DNA of 33,752 nt from Candidatus Gastranaerophilales bacterium. GTDB lineage: Bacteria > Cyanobacteriota > Vampirovibrionia > Gastranaerophilales > Gastranaerophilaceae. The notes beneath the pieces were generated by a model that had not been told where the DNA came from, made no database searches, and saw only the letters and a list, made by a program, of their open reading frames with translations. Numbering within the stretch: position 1 is the stretch's first letter; every line of letters begins with the position of its first letter. The stretch is from contig CALUYX010000009.1 in NCBI GenBank assembly GCA_944325115.1, forward strand, positions 1 to 33,752, in the 5' to 3' direction. Shown here piece by piece: positions 31,298 to 33,752 of this stretch. A program made the position numbers and the translations under genes.

Positions 31298-32619
31298 ATG
31301 TATTCCGTATAAAACCTGTATGCTTTAAATGTTTTTGAAAAGTGATTTGCGTGTAATCCTGCCTTTTGTTTTAAAGAATTTAAAAATTCTTTCTTGTCGG
31401 GTAATTGTTCCCAAACGCTTGGCAAGTATACTGCGCGATAGTTTTTATCCGATATTATAATACCGTCTTTATTTGGCACAATCTGCCCTAAAAGGTCATT
31501 TTCGTCTTTAAAATTTATCTCAGACGGTATGCTTAAAAGAGAAATTTTAATCTCTATATCAGACATTTCTGATACTCTTAAAGGTTCAAAGCGCGGGTCA
31601 GAATATGCTGCAGACTTTGCGTTTTGAATTATATCATCTATAAGCCTGCGATAAGGTACAATTGAGCCTATACAACCTCTTAGCATACCTTGTTTTTCAA
31701 GGGTAACAAAACACGCACCTCTTTGTTTTAGAACATCTGGACAGTTCTCGGGATAGTATTTGCCGTTATTTTTTATTGACTCCATACAAGTTTTTTTAAT
31801 AAATTCTGAATAATTGTTTTTTATGTAAGAATTAACACTTGATTCACTAAGAACCCAACAACCGTAACCGACAACACTATCTTTGTCATTTGTTGTTTGA
31901 GAAGAGTTATGCATATCAAGCCTGATAAAGTTATAATCATTTTTCTTGGCAAATTTTACTGCCCCTAAAATACCTATTGAATTGCACGCCTGCTTATACA
32001 TAAACCCGTTTATTTCTTTTGATTCAATCATATCAGCCGTATGCTCATCCAGTTTATTTGCATCTTTATCGTGCAAAAAATGGCTTAAATCTGAAGAAAT
32101 AACAAAGGCGTTTGTTTTATCGTCATAATATCTTGAGATAATATTTTCTACTTCTTGAGGGGTTGAATCGCCAATAACAATGGGGACTATTTTAAATTCC
32201 TGAAAAATAGATTGCAAAAGTGGCAGTTGTACCTCTATGGCGTGCTCGCTTTTAAAAGCATCATCATTGCGTTTACAATTGTAATTACGGTATAAATCAT
32301 TCACAACTTCACGATTAACCTCGACATTTCCGAGCGGAGTTTCAAAATTATCAAAATTTGAAACCGCAATTCCGTGAAAATATACCTTATGCGAGGGTGC
32401 AAGCACAAAAATGCTCCTAACTTCCTTATTAAGCTTTGAAAGACCCAAAAAGGCAGTTTTTCCCGAATAAATATATCCTGCATGGGGCACAATAACAAGT
32501 CTTGAGCTAAACTGCGGATATTCAAGGGTAGAAATTTTGAAATCTAACACAAGTAAAGAAATTTTATCTTTACTGTTTGGGTAAAACGTCCCTGCTACCG
32601 ATGGTTTTTTTGTATACAT
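31294..32619 (-). CDS. Memo-AMMECR1 fusion, AmmeMemoRadiSam system proteins B and A
   Basis: 441 residues from the ATG at 32619, which has GGAGTG upstream. Residues 1-260 are a Memo domain, related to catechol dioxygenase LigB: VPHAGYIYSG with His46, APSHKVYF with His77, and SEHAIEVQLPLLQ. The cysteine that completes the metal site in human MEMO1 is a Thr here (SSQTTNDKDSVVGYG). Residues about 265-441 are an AMMECR1 domain with the invariant LRGCIG at 313-318 and DPRFEPL. In many genomes these are separate genes next to a radical SAM gene; here they are one chain, and the radical SAM gene is divergent next door. The biochemical role of the set is, to my knowledge, not settled. Confidence 0.94.
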   Translation of the reverse strand: MYTKKPSVAGTFYPNSKDKISLLVLDFKISTLEYPQFSSRLVIVPHAGYIYSGKTAFLGLSKLNKEVRSIFVLAPSHKVYFHGIAVSNFDNFETPLGNVEVNREVVNDLYRNYNCKRNDDAFKSEHAIEVQLPLLQSIFQEFKIVPIVIGDSTPQEVENIISRYYDDKTNAFVISSDLSHFLHDKDANKLDEHTADMIESKEINGFMYKQACNSIGILGAVKFAKKNDYNFIRLDMHNSSQTTNDKDSVVGYGCWVLSESSVNSYIKNNYSEFIKKTCMESIKNNGKYYPENCPDVLKQRGACFVTLEKQGMLRGCIGSIVPYRRLIDDIIQNAKSAAYSDPRFEPLRVSEMSDIEIKISLLSIPSEINFKDENDLLGQIVPNKDGIIISDKNYRAVYLPSVWEQLPDKKEFLNSLKQKAGLHANHFSKTFKAYRFYTEYI

Positions 32620-32658
32620 ATAATCACTCCGCAGTATTTTAGAAATCAATAAATCAAT

Positions 32659-32672
32659 TATAATATATTATA
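32659..32672. promoter_or_regulatory. Symmetric bidirectional -10 element
   Basis: TATAATATATTATA is a perfect palindrome and reads TATAAT from both strands. The plus-strand hexamer (32659-32664) would start transcription at about 32671-32672, the A of the radical SAM ATG. The minus-strand hexamer (32672-32667) would start it near 32660, giving the Memo-AMMECR1 gene a 41-base leader. The -35 regions are poor on both sides. Confidence 0.5.
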
Positions 32673-33676
32673 TGAATTATTATACCCGTTTAGATGAAAA
32701 TACTATCATCTGTGACATTTGCCCAAGACATTGCAGACTTAAAACAGGACAAAGCGGATTTTGCAAGATAAGGGTCAATACCGGAAAATCTATAGAAATA
32801 CCCTCTTTTGGTCACATTGCAGCAATTAATATTGACCCTGTCGAAAAAAAGCCCCTGTATCATTTTTACCCATCCTCAAGAGTATTCTCAATAGGCACAT
32901 ACGGGTGTAATATGGGCTGCAGATTTTGTCAAAATTACTCTTTAACCAAAATAAATAGCAATCCCTTTGACTTAAAAAAATATATGCCTGTACAGATTGT
33001 AGAGGCTGCTCTTATGCACGGCTGTAAAAGTATTGCTTTTACATATAATGACCCTATTGTTTTTATGGAATATGCAATATCTGTAGCTAAAATTGCTAGA
33101 AAAAATAATCTAAAAACTATAGCCGTAAGTTCTGGTTATATGGAAGAAAAGCCAAGAATTGAGTTTTATAACCACATAGATGCTGCAAATATTGACTTAA
33201 AAGGTTTTGATGAAAAATTTTACTCAAAAAATTGTCTTGCACACCTAAAACCCGTCCTTGAAACAATAAAATACATACGCTATCAGACAAACTGTCATCT
33301 TGAACTTACGACATTGTTAATTGAGGGGGAAAATGACTCAGACAGTATGCTCCACAAGCAATGTGAGTGGATAGCCCAAAATCTTGGCGAAAATACTCCC
33401 TTGCACTTTAGCGCTTTTCACCCTGCATACAAGTTTAACAATAAAAATCGAACATCATATGAAACATTAAAAAAAGCCTGCAAAATTGCTAAAAGCTACG
33501 GCTTAAACTATATCTACACGGGAAATGTACACAGTATTGAAACATCAACTACTTATTGTAAAAACTGCACTAAGCCCTTAATAGTGCGTGACGGTTTTAG
33601 GGTGCTAGAATACAATTTAGACACATCAGGAAACTGTAACCACTGTAAAACCAAATGCGATGGTGTTTTCACCTAG
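32672..33676 (+). CDS. amrS: AmmeMemoRadiSam system radical SAM enzyme
   Basis: 334 residues. The N-terminal Cys set (Cys14, Cys17, Cys21, Cys31 in CDICPRHCRL and GFCKIR) and the radical SAM motif CNMGCRFC (Cys79, Cys83, Cys86) are both diagnostic of this PflA-related family, as is the DPVEKKPLYHFYPSS segment. The C-terminus holds further Cys pairs (YCKNC, CNHCKTKC) like a zinc ribbon. The partner Memo-AMMECR1 gene is divergent, 52 bases away. No ribosome binding site precedes the ATG, and a -10 element lies seven bases upstream, so it is probably leaderless. The end overlaps the next gene convergently by eight bases. Confidence 0.94.
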   Translation: MNYYTRLDENTIICDICPRHCRLKTGQSGFCKIRVNTGKSIEIPSFGHIAAINIDPVEKKPLYHFYPSSRVFSIGTYGCNMGCRFCQNYSLTKINSNPFDLKKYMPVQIVEAALMHGCKSIAFTYNDPIVFMEYAISVAKIARKNNLKTIAVSSGYMEEKPRIEFYNHIDAANIDLKGFDEKFYSKNCLAHLKPVLETIKYIRYQTNCHLELTTLLIEGENDSDSMLHKQCEWIAQNLGENTPLHFSAFHPAYKFNNKNRTSYETLKKACKIAKSYGLNYIYTGNVHSIETSTTYCKNCTKPLIVRDGFRVLEYNLDTSGNCNHCKTKCDGVFT

Positions 33677-33752
33677 ATTCATACATTTTCTTAACGATAT
33701 TTCTTTTAATTTTTCTTGTAGTAGTCTTTGGTAAAGATTCGTTTGTGACATG
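33669..33752 (-). CDS. C-terminal fragment of a probable AMP-forming acyl-CoA synthetase
   Basis: The minus strand is open from the window edge to a TGA at 33669-33671 and encodes 27 residues containing LPKTTTRKIKRNIVKK. This matches the C-terminal LPKTxTxKIKR motif of adenylate-forming ligases, where the Lys is the catalytic residue that closes on the acyl-AMP. Everything upstream is outside the window, so the substrate class cannot be judged. Confidence 0.6.
   Translation of the reverse strand, partial: HVTNESLPKTTTRKIKRNIVKKMYESR

Overview
The window is low-GC, gene-dense DNA from a diderm anaerobic bacterium that ferments sugars. Evidence for this is pyruvate formate-lyase with its activase, the anaerobic (class III) ribonucleotide reductase with its activase, a TolC-type outer-membrane efflux protein, and no respiratory genes. 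Proline/glutamine/tyrosine-rich proteins carrying an AVSINI peptide and HEAT-like repeats, a cyanobacterial-looking ClpC and a B12-binding radical SAM protein make a non-photosynthetic cyanobacterial relative (Vampirovibrionia/Melainabacteria, Gastranaerophilales-like) my best guess. That placement is inferred from memory of these families, without a search.

Layout. 1-1733: a tRNA-Leu(CAA) cut by the window edge, a 92-bp tandem repeat built partly from that tRNA's 5' end, and gatB. 1877-4311: three lineage-type genes (two AVSINI/HEAT proteins and a small hydrophobic protein). 4423-6515: a small unknown protein translationally coupled to a B12-binding radical SAM protein. 6516-8650: a signalling operon in which receiver, kinase and DNA-binding domain are separate proteins. 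8839-12378: class II fructose-bisphosphate aldolase, a long LysM-like/coiled-coil protein, and rpiB. 12461-15916: clpC, a LuxR-type regulator with a degenerate receiver, and tRNA-Ser(GGA). 15991-17351: a small cupin and a DRE-TIM aldolase whose GTG start lies inside a perfect palindrome.

17348-23484 is a glycyl-radical island. pflB-pflA and nrdD-nrdG diverge from a 330-bp regulatory region holding a consensus pflB promoter, a 14-bp CRP/FNR-type (PrfA-box-like) palindrome, and a cobalamin riboswitch directly upstream of nrdD. 23590-25320 is a coiled-coil/EF-hand-like protein.

25358-29855 is an efflux/metal-regulation cluster: a TolC-like protein, then a promoter overlapped by a 40-bp nested DtxR-type operator, an unknown membrane protein, a DtxR-family regulator with the Cys-x-x-Glu-His metal motif, and a DHA2-family MFS exporter. 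29939-33676 holds a sugar:proton symporter and the AmmeMemoRadiSam set (a Memo-AMMECR1 fusion divergent from its radical SAM partner). The last bases are the C-terminus of a probable acyl-CoA synthetase.

The genes fit a gut-type fermenter: sugar uptake, glycolysis and pentose-phosphate interconversion, pyruvate cleavage to formate and acetyl-CoA, and anaerobic dNTP synthesis under B12 control. Several genes appear to be leaderless: they lack a Shine-Dalgarno sequence and have a -10 element 6-7 bases before the start codon.
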